From an uncultured Bacteroidota bacterium (GTDB taxonomy: Bacteria > Bacteroidota > Bacteroidia > JABEUT01): 44,602 nucleotides of DNA. A model generated the notes under the pieces. It did not search any database. It worked only from the letters and a program-made list of their open reading frames with translations, and was not told the DNA's origin. The position numbers were made by a program, and so were the translations under genes. The DNA lies in assembly GCA_903916255.1 (NCBI GenBank), contig CAIWVW010000134.1, positions 1 to 44,602 of the forward strand, given 5' to 3'. This document shows positions 17,546-26,868 of this stretch, piece by piece; the stretch's first letter is position 1; each line of letters starts with the position of its first letter.

Positions 17546-18100
17546 TTATTGCAGCTCCTTTACTATGGCAGGATATATATCTGTAAGGAAAATAAAACGC
17601 CAAATTGCAGCATTATCGGTCGAGCCGCCTGCATGAATATATTTTACAATTCCTTTCGTATCTGTTATTAAATAGGTTGGATAACCCATACCGCCGTTCA
17701 TTTGGTAACACCCTTCCTCATCTAAATGATATACATTAAAGAGTATTTTATACTTTTCTTTTATTCGTTTTATCGTTTCAGCATTATCTGCCGAAATAGA
17801 AATAAATTGAAAGTCGGGATAATTGCTTAAGGTGTCATACAACTTATTCAATGCACCCATTTCAGCCATACATGGTGCACAGCTGGCCTCCCACATATTT
17901 ATGAAGGTTACTTTTCCATTAAGGCTTTCATTATTTACAACCCCATTATCGCCCGATGCGATGAAAGTCGGCAATGATTTATTCATTACTTGTTTTTGCC
18001 AGGCATTGGTTAAGGAATCTTCCTGCCGCTGATTAATGGATTGAGATTGTGTGAAGGGAGCAAAGAAAAACAGGAATATTATGACTATATTTCTTTTCAT
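17546..18100 (-). CDS. TlpA/ResA-like exported thioredoxin
   Basis: From the ATG at 18100 this is a 184-aa protein with a signal peptide (MKRNIVIIFLFFFAPFTQSQ). It has a TlpA-like domain with NGKVTFINMWEASCAPCMAEM, the redox pair being C74 and C77. The expected cis-proline loop is GMGYPTYLITDTKG. It probably reduces periplasmic disulfides. The frame is open to 18121, but the shorter form gives a better signal peptide. The ABC exporter gene lies about 60 bases upstream on the same strand. Confidence 0.87.
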   Translation of the reverse strand: MKRNIVIIFLFFFAPFTQSQSINQRQEDSLTNAWQKQVMNKSLPTFIASGDNGVVNNESLNGKVTFINMWEASCAPCMAEMGALNKLYDTLSNYPDFQFISISADNAETIKRIKEKYKILFNVYHLDEEGCYQMNGGMGYPTYLITDTKGIVKYIHAGGSTDNAAIWRFIFLTDIYPAIVKELQ

Positions 18101-18160
18101 ACAAGTATAAATATACTTCAACTGCCTTCAATCAGTCATGGGCTTATCATTACCAACAGA

Positions 18161-20008
18161 CTACACAAAACTCTGCAAATCGTACAACCTTCTGTAAACG
18201 CCATTCAGGGCGAGCAATGCGGCGTGGTTGCCGCGTTCCACAATATTGCCTTTTTGCATAACTATAATTTCGTCGGCATTTTTAATAGTGGAAAGCCTGT
18301 GAGCAATAACAATAGAGGTGCGGTTGGTCATCAGTTTAGTTAATGCATCCTGCACCAACCGTTCCGATTCCGTATCCAGTGCAGAAGTGGCTTCATCCAA
18401 AATAAGAATAGGCGGGTTTTTAAGTATGGCGCGGGCAAGGCTCATACGCTGGCGCTCTCCGCCCGACATCTTCCCTCCCCTGTCTCCAATATTGGTTTCA
18501 TATCCGTTTTCCATGCTGCTGATAAACTCATGCGCATGGGCCACCTTGGCAGCCTGTATCACTTGTTCATCGGTTACACCCGTCATGCCAAAGGCGATGT
18601 TATTTTTCACGGTATCGTTAAACAGAACGGTATCTTGCGTTACAATACCCATCAGGTTTCGCAGTTGCGGAATGCTTAACTCGTTCAGGGCAATGCCATC
18701 AATGGTAATAACGCCTTCGGTAGGGTCGTAAAAGCGGGGAAGCATATCTACCAGCGTACTTTTTCCGGAACCCGATTGCCCAACAATGGCAATGGTCTTA
18801 CCCTTGGGTATTTTCAAATTAATATTTTGCAAAGCATAGCCTGTATCGCCACGCTGGTATGCAAAGCCCACATTGTGGAATTCTATTTCACTGTCAAAAC
18901 TGTTTATGGTGCGTGGGTTGGCAACTTCCGTTACTGTTACTTCCGCATGGAGGATTTTATTTATCCTTTCCAACGAAGCCAATCCTTTCTCTACATTGAA
19001 ATAGGCCGTTGAAAAGGCTTTGGCTGGTGGCATTAACTGCGAAAACAAAATTACATAGGCAATAAAAATAGGCCCGTCCAAATAATGATTGGGACTCCAG
19101 ACAAGATTACCTCCAATATATAAAAGCACGGCTAATACAACTGATACAAGCACTTCGGTTAATGGAGAGGCAAGGTCTGTTCGGCGATACACGCGGTTCA
19201 TAATAGTGGTGTATCGGTCATTTTCTTCGCGAAATTTGGTATGCACTATTTTCTCGGCTGTAAATGCACGTATAATGCGGATTCCCCCAATAGTTTCTTC
19301 TATCATGGAGAAAAGAACACCCATCATGCCTTTGGCTTTTGATGAGCTTTTGCGCAAAGTGCCGCCGACTTTGGCAATAAGGAAGCCTGTAAGCGGCAAC
19401 AGCACCAGGGCCAATAGGGTTAATTGCGGGCTAAGGAAAATAAGGGTGCCAAGTGTAACCAAAATGGTAAGCGGGTTTACGGTTATCATTTCCAAGGATT
19501 GCATTACCGACCATTCAATCTCCGTAAGGTCGTTTGTCATGCGCGCCATAATATCGCCTTTGCGCTCCGCGGAATAATAGGAAAGCGGCAATACCAATAT
19601 CTTATCATAAATCTCGTTGCGGAGGTCCTTAATAACCCCGTTCCGTATGGGAGCCATGTTGTAAGCCGCCATATACCGGAATGTGTTTTTAAGCAGCATT
19701 ACCACTACAAAAAATAAGCACATCAATATCAAAACATATTGCACCCCATATTGAATGGTGAAGGTCTGCATATAATATTTGGACATGTCCGACAACCAGG
19801 CACCACTAAAGTGAAATGCCGGCTTTACAAGAACTACTGCTTGCTTTTCAACGCTGCCTTGTGAGGGGAAAAGAACATTCAGAAAAGGGATAAGAAGTGT
19901 GATTGAAAACACTCCGAAAATAATAGAGAGTGTATTTGCAAACACATTCACAAATGCATATTTCTTATACTCTTTTAAGTACCGAAGTATTTTGCCTATG
20001 CCTTTCAA
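18161..20008 (-). CDS. ABC exporter, permease fused to ATPase (MsbA-like)
   Basis: The 615-aa half-transporter has six transmembrane helices (about 1-340) and a C-terminal ATPase domain. Walker A is GQSGSGKST (410-418, lysine 416), the signature is MSGGERQRMSLARA, Walker B is ILILDEATSALD, and the H-loop is IVIAHRLST. Length and order fit MsbA-type lipid or drug exporters working as homodimers. The N-terminal MKGIGKILRYLKEYKKYA is typical of Bacteroidota MsbA homologues, so a lipid A-core flippase role is likely but not proven. Confidence 0.92.
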   Translation of the reverse strand: MKGIGKILRYLKEYKKYAFVNVFANTLSIIFGVFSITLLIPFLNVLFPSQGSVEKQAVVLVKPAFHFSGAWLSDMSKYYMQTFTIQYGVQYVLILMCLFFVVVMLLKNTFRYMAAYNMAPIRNGVIKDLRNEIYDKILVLPLSYYSAERKGDIMARMTNDLTEIEWSVMQSLEMITVNPLTILVTLGTLIFLSPQLTLLALVLLPLTGFLIAKVGGTLRKSSSKAKGMMGVLFSMIEETIGGIRIIRAFTAEKIVHTKFREENDRYTTIMNRVYRRTDLASPLTEVLVSVVLAVLLYIGGNLVWSPNHYLDGPIFIAYVILFSQLMPPAKAFSTAYFNVEKGLASLERINKILHAEVTVTEVANPRTINSFDSEIEFHNVGFAYQRGDTGYALQNINLKIPKGKTIAIVGQSGSGKSTLVDMLPRFYDPTEGVITIDGIALNELSIPQLRNLMGIVTQDTVLFNDTVKNNIAFGMTGVTDEQVIQAAKVAHAHEFISSMENGYETNIGDRGGKMSGGERQRMSLARAILKNPPILILDEATSALDTESERLVQDALTKLMTNRTSIVIAHRLSTIKNADEIIVMQKGNIVERGNHAALLALNGVYRRLYDLQSFV

Positions 20009-20011
20009 ATA

Positions 20012-20032
20012 ATTAGAAATTAGAAATTAGAA
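20012..20032. repeat. Short tandem repeat, three ATTAGAA units
   Basis: Three exact head-to-tail copies of ATTAGAA lie just upstream of the ABC exporter start, in the gap before the SDR gene. It may be a slippage-prone tract affecting the exporter promoter; no promoter box is clear here. Confidence 0.6.
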
Positions 20033-20084
20033 ATCAGGAATCCAGAACGCTAAAGTACCAAATATTTGGCAGTCAGCCTCCGCC

Positions 20085-20897
20085 CTATTTCATCATACCT
20101 AACAGTAGTTTGTCAAAACCGCGGTCGGAAAGGATGCGGCGCATGAATAATATCATTTTAGCGCCACCGCCAGTCGCATAGCGGGTTTTGGGTTTATCTG
20201 CCAATATGGAATCTACAATGGTCTGCGCCACTACAAGTGGGTTAGCTCCGCTTTTATCGGCCCGCTCATACATACGGGCGTGCTTTTCAACTAAGTTTTT
20301 ATATGGGCCCTTGCCCGAAACTTTCAACATATTATTACGTGCAATGTCTGTCCATTCGGTTTTAATAGCACCCGGTTCAATAATTACCACATCTATTCCG
20401 AATTGTTTCAGTTCCATGCGTAGGCTATCGCTTAAGCCCTCCACAGCATATTTGGTGGCATGGTACCATGTTCCGTGCGGTTCGCCAATCTTTCCGCCTA
20501 TCGAAGATATATTAATAATCCTTCCCGAATGTTGTTCGCGCATTTTAGGCAATACTAACTGCGTTAACCGCGCCAAGCCGAAAATATTCACTTCAAACTG
20601 GTAGCGGGCTTCCGAAAGCGGAACTTCTTCAAGCGCTCCATAAGAGCCATATCCGGCATTGTTCACCAATACATCAATACGGTTTTCAGCAGCCAATATT
20701 TTATTTACTCCATCCACCATGGAAGCCTCATCGGTAACATCCATTTTTAAAATGTGTACACCTGCCTTTTCCAGTTCCTGCATTCTTTCAACCCTGCGGG
20801 CGGCCGCGTAAACGGTATATCCTTTTGTTACGAGCAATTTGGCGGTTTCCATTCCTATTCCGGAACTGGCTCCTGTAATTAAGGCTACTTTATTCAT
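20085..20897 (-). CDS. Short-chain dehydrogenase/reductase (classical SDR)
   Basis: The 270-aa oxidoreductase has the classical SDR motifs: TGASSGIG (residues about 8-15), NNAGYGSYG, SSIGGKIGEPHGTWYHATKYAVEG with the YxxxK pair, and the IEPGAIKTEW loop. An Arg in AARRVERM after strand 2 suggests NADP(H) preference. The C-terminal MILFMRRILSDRGFD is common in this Bacteroidota subgroup. Substrate unknown. It lies upstream of the ABC exporter on the same strand, 76 bases away. Confidence 0.92.
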   Translation of the reverse strand: MNKVALITGASSGIGMETAKLLVTKGYTVYAAARRVERMQELEKAGVHILKMDVTDEASMVDGVNKILAAENRIDVLVNNAGYGSYGALEEVPLSEARYQFEVNIFGLARLTQLVLPKMREQHSGRIINISSIGGKIGEPHGTWYHATKYAVEGLSDSLRMELKQFGIDVVIIEPGAIKTEWTDIARNNMLKVSGKGPYKNLVEKHARMYERADKSGANPLVVAQTIVDSILADKPKTRYATGGGAKMILFMRRILSDRGFDKLLLGMMK

Positions 20898-20993
20898 GTG
20901 GCTATTGTTGAATTTAAAATGGTTAGACGACTGAACCGGTATATTATTGCAAAACTCCGGAGCAGTACTTTAAATTTATTTCCTCAAATTTAG

Positions 20994-22043
20994 TTAAGGC
21001 AAGCGGACCAATGCAATGGAGCCTTTGTTTCCGGCCAACCATAAGGCTTTGCCTGAAGCAGAAAACCGAAGCGTGTTAAATTTCAAAGCTGCACGTTCTT
21101 TATCTTTCAGTTCTGTAATTTTTCCCGACCGAATATCATATTTGAATGTTCCGCATTGGCCGGTAACATAAAATTCATCCGGGTTTCTGAATTGCACGCA
21201 GGAACCGAAAATTGGTTTATTGCTTTTGACAGGCATCCATGTTTTACCGCCATCATGGGTTATAGCCAAACAAATAATGGATGAGTCCATTTTCACATAA
21301 TTGCCGCCTGCTATTACACCCGTGTTCTCATCTAAAAAGTCAATGGAAAATATGCCTGTCATTTGTTCGCCCTGCGGCAAAGGGGATTCATACGATTCAA
21401 AATGCCTGCCATTATCCGCCGAATGGAAAACCCGCGAATGAATTCCACCGGTAGCAAACCATACATTGTTTTTATAAATAGCAATATTGGAATTGCTGGC
21501 TGCAAAACATCCTTCCCCTTCTTTTGCGGGTGGAATATCTGCACATTCCACATTCTTCCACGATTCGCCTGCATTGTCAGTTTTAACAAGCCGGAAGCAA
21601 CCGCCTGCGGGGTCGGCAATGGCAATGCCATTTTCAGCATCCGAAAATTTCAGACAATCGAAAAAAATATCTTTGCGGTCATCCTTAAAAATTAATTTCC
21701 AGCTTTTGCCTTTGCTGGTTGTTTTGAACAGATAGGCCGGAGCTGCAACACTTAAAAGCACTACTGCGGAATCGTTCAAAACCGCTATAGAACGGAACTG
21801 CGGATACATGGTATCTGCTTTTATGGAATCTAAATGCCAGGTTTTTCCGGCGTTTTCAGTATATCCCCATACACCATGATTGGCGGCAAACCAAACTATG
21901 TCTTCAGATACCACCTGCAAAGCGCGGATGCTTATATTGGGAGGGGATTTGAAGTATTGAACAGGAAAGGCAGCATCAGCCTGTGCGTTACTCTTTACAG
22001 AAAAAACAATTGAAATAAAAAGAAGGGAAATACATTTTTTCAT
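20994..22043 (-). CDS. Exported beta-propeller protein (YCF48/BNR-like repeats)
   Basis: The 349-aa protein has a signal peptide (about 1-21) and repeated beta-propeller blades with BNR/YCF48-type motifs: TENAGKTWHL, TTSKGKSWKL, TDNAGESWKN, SADNGRHFES and THDGGKTWMP. These S/T-x-D/N-x-G-x-x-W turns occur in sialidase-like and YCF48 propellers. No sialidase FRIP arginine is visible, so this is likely a binding or structural propeller. The frame begins with TTG at 22049, but the ATG at 22043 (MKKCISLLF) fits the signal peptide. It is the third gene of an operon with the esterase and the deaminase. Confidence 0.82.
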   Translation of the reverse strand: MKKCISLLFISIVFSVKSNAQADAAFPVQYFKSPPNISIRALQVVSEDIVWFAANHGVWGYTENAGKTWHLDSIKADTMYPQFRSIAVLNDSAVVLLSVAAPAYLFKTTSKGKSWKLIFKDDRKDIFFDCLKFSDAENGIAIADPAGGCFRLVKTDNAGESWKNVECADIPPAKEGEGCFAASNSNIAIYKNNVWFATGGIHSRVFHSADNGRHFESYESPLPQGEQMTGIFSIDFLDENTGVIAGGNYVKMDSSIICLAITHDGGKTWMPVKSNKPIFGSCVQFRNPDEFYVTGQCGTFKYDIRSGKITELKDKERAALKFNTLRFSASGKALWLAGNKGSIALVRLP

Positions 22044-22058
22044 GGTCAACTAATAGGG

Positions 22059-22913
22059 CTAATTTCCCGCCGGAGCTATAAATAAAACTTTAAACGCATT
22101 ATACGCCGCCTGTTCCGATATGGTGGCATGGGTTTCATCTGGCAAATAATCGAAATATATTTTCAGGTTATTATTTTTCGAGGCTTTTAATTTTTCCGCC
22201 AGCGCTTTGGCATCATCCTGCATTACATGGGGTGTTTTACCGGGGCCAAGACCCTCCTTGCCTACTCCAATATAAATATCGGTTTTCTGCTTAAAGTCAT
22301 CGTTATAAATATCAGAATTTAATTTCAGAAGTGAACCATCATCCCACCATAAACTGGGGCTAATAATTATATATTTATTAAAAAGTGTTGGTTTCTTCAA
22401 TAAAATTTCGGTAGCCAATAATCCGCCCAATGACTCGCCAATTAAGGTTTTTGAGGCATTTGTTTTGTATTTGTGCTGTATATAAGGCAGCACTTCCTTT
22501 TCAATAAAGGCAATAAATGCATCAGAATGGCCTGATGCGGGGCAAAGCTTTTTATCTTCATCAATAGTTGATGGATATGTAAAATCACGCTTCCTGTTTG
22601 TATTGGCAATACCCACAACAATTGTCGGGGGCATGTGGTTAACCCAGGGGAAACTGCAAAACTGAACCAGTCCGACGGTATGTATAAAGTCTTCATCGGC
22701 TGAGCCATCCAATAAATAGATAACAGGATAATGAACAGTGTCATTTTGATTATAGCCATCGGGAAGATAGATATTCAAAGTACGCTTTTCTCCTAATATG
22801 GATGATTGCATTTGGTCTATCCGGCCCAACACAAAAGGTTTGCTGCTGTCTGATTGCCCGAAAGCATTCAAGGCAAATACCGTACATACTAAAAGGAATG
22901 TTTTAACTTTCAT
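22059..22913 (-). CDS. Exported alpha/beta-hydrolase, esterase D-like
   Basis: The 284-aa protein has a signal peptide (cut near NAFGQ, about 20) and an esterase fold of PF00756 type. It shows YPVIYLLDGSADEDF, the nucleophile elbow GESLGG with S161, and the catalytic histidine H262 in DETHAT. IISPSLWWDDG is typical of Fes/IroE-like or antigen-85-like esterases. The family cleaves acyl or siderophore esters or S-formylglutathione; here it is exported, so the last is unlikely. The start codon overlaps the preceding deaminase stop by four bases, which suggests translational coupling. Confidence 0.87.
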   Translation of the reverse strand: MKVKTFLLVCTVFALNAFGQSDSSKPFVLGRIDQMQSSILGEKRTLNIYLPDGYNQNDTVHYPVIYLLDGSADEDFIHTVGLVQFCSFPWVNHMPPTIVVGIANTNRKRDFTYPSTIDEDKKLCPASGHSDAFIAFIEKEVLPYIQHKYKTNASKTLIGESLGGLLATEILLKKPTLFNKYIIISPSLWWDDGSLLKLNSDIYNDDFKQKTDIYIGVGKEGLGPGKTPHVMQDDAKALAEKLKASKNNNLKIYFDYLPDETHATISEQAAYNAFKVLFIAPAGN

Positions 22914-24349
22914 TTCGAATTGTGATAATCGTTGGCAATCGCTGCTTCAAAGGCGTCAAATTTACGATTCAGCTTTTCTTTCAATGCCGCTTTTTCGGCG
23001 GGCTTCATAAAAGAATATGTTATGCTATTAAAAACAAACGCCTTAATTTGCTGATAGGAATAATGGTAGCGGGAAGCAAGCAACACATATTGCGAGGTAA
23101 GGTTATTCCTTGAAACACCGGCATCATCAGTCGATATTACGATTGCCACGCCTGCATCATAGTATAGATTAACGGGATGGTCATTGCCTTTTACACCCAA
23201 AATAAATTCATTGCTGGTAAGGTTTATTTCAACGGCAATGGAATCGGCTTTCATTTTTTTCAATGTTGCCTGCGCCTCCGTTTCATAAGGAATATCCACG
23301 CCATGGCCTATTCTATCGGCATTGGCAGTAAAAACAGCATCATGGATGTGATAGGTGAGGTCTTGCGGCTTCACCATACCCAAGCATAATTCTCCGGCAT
23401 GCATATCTGTTTTAACAGAAGGAAACATTTTTTTCAAATAGCGGAACATTTGCATGTGCAGCCAATAATCGCGCATAGCTATATAGTTGTTTTCGGGGGC
23501 AACAATATTAACGCCCACCAACAAAGCAGATTTATCGCGTACCACAGCATCAAAACAACCATAGAGTGTTGCAAATACGTTCTCAGGAGGCAGGGTTCTG
23601 ACGGCATAAGCCTGAAAGCGCATGGTAAAAGCGGTATCATCAATACTTTCGTGGGCGGTGTATAGTTCTTTAATATAATCTGTTTCCGATTTATTATACC
23701 CGGGGTCTGCTTCAATGGCATTTACAAATGAACTAAATACTTTATAAAGGCGCACGGTATCTTTGCTATACTGCAAATTCTCCATCGAATCGTTTAATGC
23801 AGGATTTAGTTTTACACCCATATGCGGAAAATTCAGCATGGTTTCGATGTATTGCACATTTTCCTTTTCAGCTTCGTCTTTTATTTCTTCCAGCCCTGCA
23901 TGGTAAAAATCTTTGCTGATATTTCCAAAATAGCCGAACGTGTTGAAGAAGTGCTGGTCGGGCGGCTCCTGCAGGTGGAAGTTATCGGAGAAATCCTCAT
24001 CGGACCATACTTCCAATACTTTTCGGTACAATGCAGTATTCCTCTTTAATGAATCGATGGTAATATCCGACCGATTGGTATCTAACCTCCACGAATCCGT
24101 ATTTATGCGCAGGCCTTTTTTGCCTGCCCAATCAAGGTATGTTTCGGCATATAGCGCACCTGAGTAATGGTGGTGCAGGTCGCCGCCTTTGGGCATTTGT
24201 GTAAAAAACATGGTTAACCCGGCGTTATCGCCTTCATGCTTTATTTTATCGAAATACCGTTCGGTTATTTCAAGGTTCCTGCCATGCTTATTGCACGAAA
24301 CGATAAGTACAACAACGGGCAAAAGGAAAAGAATAGTTCTAAATTTCAT
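22910..24349 (-). CDS. Adenosine deaminase-family lipoprotein (ADGF-like)
   Basis: The 479-aa protein has a lipoprotein signal (VVVLIVSC, cysteine 19) and a metal-dependent TIM barrel of the adenosine/AMP deaminase type, near the secreted ADGF/CECR1 branch. Zinc ligands sit in GGDLHHHYSGA (H59 and H61), with MHAGE, DRIGHG and STDDAGVSR further on. It should deaminate extracellular adenosine in the periplasm or at the outer membrane. It is the first gene of a three-gene export operon with the esterase and the propeller. A TATTTTTG -7 box is found at the complement of 24387-24394. Confidence 0.88.
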   Translation of the reverse strand: MKFRTILFLLPVVVLIVSCNKHGRNLEITERYFDKIKHEGDNAGLTMFFTQMPKGGDLHHHYSGALYAETYLDWAGKKGLRINTDSWRLDTNRSDITIDSLKRNTALYRKVLEVWSDEDFSDNFHLQEPPDQHFFNTFGYFGNISKDFYHAGLEEIKDEAEKENVQYIETMLNFPHMGVKLNPALNDSMENLQYSKDTVRLYKVFSSFVNAIEADPGYNKSETDYIKELYTAHESIDDTAFTMRFQAYAVRTLPPENVFATLYGCFDAVVRDKSALLVGVNIVAPENNYIAMRDYWLHMQMFRYLKKMFPSVKTDMHAGELCLGMVKPQDLTYHIHDAVFTANADRIGHGVDIPYETEAQATLKKMKADSIAVEINLTSNEFILGVKGNDHPVNLYYDAGVAIVISTDDAGVSRNNLTSQYVLLASRYHYSYQQIKAFVFNSITYSFMKPAEKAALKEKLNRKFDAFEAAIANDYHNSK

Positions 24350-24465
24350 ATTTCAGGATATAGTAATAACCGTATTAAAAGTATTTCAAAAATACAGAAA
24401 TTTCTTTGCACACTGAAATTAGTAAAACACGCACTGCCTTAAGACAGTTGCACGCTTCAGTATAT

Positions 24466-24852
24466 CTAAACAAACATCTTTGCAATAATAAACACTTCAA
24501 TAGCCAAAAAGACCGCAGCCGTTATGAATCCTTCGTTGATTTTTTTGAGCGATAGGTTTATCCCTATGGATTGTATTTCAACCAGCGCCCTGATGCCTGT
24601 AATCATTACTATTGCATGCGGGTCGCCAATGGCAGCCACTATCAGCAGGCCTATTCCTATAGCCAGGTTCCGTGATGCATATTCATATCCGGCATATCTC
24701 GCCCCCTTACCTTTCACATCCACTCCTTCGGTGCTGTTCTCGAATATTTGAGATGGTTTAAAGTACCCAACCACTCCATAGCCCACATTCGCCAGCGCAA
24801 ACAAGCCTGCTAAAATCCTTACGTACATGGGTATCATATTTGTTTCTATCAT
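24466..24852 (-). CDS. Small four-helix membrane protein
   Basis: The 128-aa protein has about four transmembrane segments. The loop after helix 1 reads YFKPSQIFENSTEGVDVKGKGARYAGYEYASRNLAIG, and the pattern is like DUF4267-type small membrane proteins; I am not sure of the exact family. A TATATTTG -7 box (complement of 24880-24887) is spaced well for the ATG at 24852. Function unknown. Confidence 0.65.
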   Translation of the reverse strand: MIETNMIPMYVRILAGLFALANVGYGVVGYFKPSQIFENSTEGVDVKGKGARYAGYEYASRNLAIGIGLLIVAAIGDPHAIVMITGIRALVEIQSIGINLSLKKINEGFITAAVFLAIEVFIIAKMFV

Positions 24853-25036
24853 GGGGTTTGTTTTTTACAGATTATCCTACAAATATAAAAAAACAGTAAT
24901 TCTTATCAAAAAAACTGGAATTAGTTTGCATTTCAAGGCATAATGACTTTCAAAAAGGGTAATTTAGGGGTTAATTCGTCTATTATTAATCAGTCCATTA
25001 ATTTGCCTGCGCAGCAAGTTATTTTATAGATGAACT

Positions 25037-25894
25037 ATGGGAAATTTAAGCAGCTTTAAAGAATATATAGACAAACTGCCGAAACAAAGCAGGAAAATGC
25101 CGGTGTTGTTTACATCACATGGTAACCCGATGGAAATTACAGTTCCAAGGGAAGAAAATCCTTTTTGGACCAGGTTATTCGAGTTGGGGAAAGATTTACA
25201 GGAGAATTATGAAGTAAAAGCTGCGCTGATTGTTTCCGCCCATTGGTGCAACCGCGGAACGTATATAAATATTTCGCCGGAGCAAACACAAGTATATGAT
25301 TACTACGGATTCCCGAAAGAGTATTACGAGGTTTATTACAAAGCTAAAGGCGCACCACAAATTGCAGCGGAAGTAAAAAAACTGGCACCTAATGTTTCCG
25401 AAACAACCGAATGGGGCCTCGACCACGGTTCGTGGCCTATGCTTATGCACCTTTTCCCGCATGCCAATATCCCGGTCTTTCAAATGAGCATCGACTATTT
25501 TGCCAAGCCCGAATATCATTTCGAGTTAGGCAAACAGCTTAAAACACTTCGCGATAAAGGCGTATTGATTATTGGCAGCGGCGCGCTTGTACATAATCTT
25601 ACATTGGCAGGACAAAAAATGCGGACAAACGATATGACTCCCTATGGCTGGGAAGCGGAATATGACCAATGGATAAAGAAACAAATAACGGAACGGAATT
25701 TTGCAAAGGTTATTAATTACGAAACCAGCCATGCGCTTGCCAAACTGGCAGCACCAACACCCGACCATTATGTGCCTGTGCTGTATAGTTTAGGTTTGAT
25801 GGAAAATACTGACGACCTGCGTTATTTCTATGAAGGACCTCCTACGCTGCCTGCTTTCAGCGAGACCAGTTTTGTTATGTACCCGAAAAATTAA
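25037..25894 (+). CDS. ygiD: 4,5-DOPA extradiol dioxygenase-like protein (LigB/YgiD family)
   Basis: The 285-aa class III extradiol dioxygenase-like protein is of the YgiD/DODA group, which opens catechol rings next to the hydroxyls. Metal-site residues are in TSHGNPM (H28) and SAHWCNRGT (H69). The conserved active-site strand is GLDHGSWPMLMHLFPHA, followed by GSGALVHNLTL. The natural substrate in bacteria is unclear. It is a single gene facing the AraC regulator at 25912, tail to tail, with 17 bases between stops. Confidence 0.9.
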   Translation: MGNLSSFKEYIDKLPKQSRKMPVLFTSHGNPMEITVPREENPFWTRLFELGKDLQENYEVKAALIVSAHWCNRGTYINISPEQTQVYDYYGFPKEYYEVYYKAKGAPQIAAEVKKLAPNVSETTEWGLDHGSWPMLMHLFPHANIPVFQMSIDYFAKPEYHFELGKQLKTLRDKGVLIIGSGALVHNLTLAGQKMRTNDMTPYGWEAEYDQWIKKQITERNFAKVINYETSHALAKLAAPTPDHYVPVLYSLGLMENTDDLRYFYEGPPTLPAFSETSFVMYPKN

Positions 25895-25911
25895 GATAAG
25901 CAGGTGTATTA

Positions 25912-26829
25912 TTAATTAAACGAAGCTCTGAATTCCAACGGTGAAAGTTTGGTTTTCGTCTTGAATAATTTGCTGAATGATTGCGGATGCCCAAAGCCTA
26001 ACGCGTATGCAATTTCACTTACAGATAAATCGGTGGTGGATAGTTTTTCTTTTGCCTTTTCCAGCAACTTATCGTGAATGAATTGCTGTGTGCTTTGCCC
26101 TGTCAGGTTTTTCAGCAAGCCGCTTAAATAGCCCGGCGATACGTTTAATGCATCTGCAATATATTGAACCGACGGCAATCCTTTTTCCGCCAAATTCTCA
26201 TTACTAAAATAGCCTGAAAGGATTTCCTCCAAACGATTCAGGATTTTGTGGTTCGTTATTTTCCTCGTTATAAACTGGCGGTTGTAAAACCGTTCAGAAT
26301 AGGTGAGCAATAGTTCTATTTGGGCTATGATTACATCCTGGCTGAATTTATCAATGTTTGATTGGTATTCCTGCTGAATGTTTTTCATCAGGTTTATAAT
26401 CATCGTCTCTTCTTTGTCCGACAGATGCAGGGCTTCATGCACCGAATAGCTGAAATATTCATATTTTTTTATGGTTTTCGCCAAAGGCGTGTTCCATAAA
26501 AAATCAGGATGGATAAATAGCATCCAGCCGGAAGGTTTCTTAATGCTTTTACTCCCTTCTACTCCAAAAACCTGATTGGGGGCAATAAAGAACATGATGC
26601 CTTCATCAAAATCATATTGCTGCTGGCCGTATTTTATTTTGGTGTTAAAATGCCGTTTAAGCGAGATGGAATAAAAATCGAGAACCAGGTTACCGGGTTC
26701 TTTAACGGGCATTTGCTTAAGCAATTCCATATTTATCACGCTTATTAAAGGATGCTCCGGCTTGGGCAGCCCGGCAAGCCTGTGGTACTCACTTATTGTT
26801 TTTATCCTAATCAGCCTTTTTGCCGCCAT
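25912..26829 (-). CDS. AraC-family transcriptional regulator
   Basis: The 305-aa protein has an N-terminal cupin-like ligand domain (about 40-170) and a C-terminal double helix-turn-helix. The HTH motifs are VQYIADALNVSPGYLSGLLKN and LSVSEIAYALGFGHPQSFSKLFKTKTKLSPLEFR. The second is the typical AraC signature. It is downstream of two NAD(P)-binding protein genes on the same strand and may autoregulate that operon. The ligand is unknown. Confidence 0.92.
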   Translation of the reverse strand: MAAKRLIRIKTISEYHRLAGLPKPEHPLISVINMELLKQMPVKEPGNLVLDFYSISLKRHFNTKIKYGQQQYDFDEGIMFFIAPNQVFGVEGSKSIKKPSGWMLFIHPDFLWNTPLAKTIKKYEYFSYSVHEALHLSDKEETMIINLMKNIQQEYQSNIDKFSQDVIIAQIELLLTYSERFYNRQFITRKITNHKILNRLEEILSGYFSNENLAEKGLPSVQYIADALNVSPGYLSGLLKNLTGQSTQQFIHDKLLEKAKEKLSTTDLSVSEIAYALGFGHPQSFSKLFKTKTKLSPLEFRASFN

Positions 26830-26868
26830 ACTTCAATATTAGTTATTTCTTACGGAATAATGTTGAAA

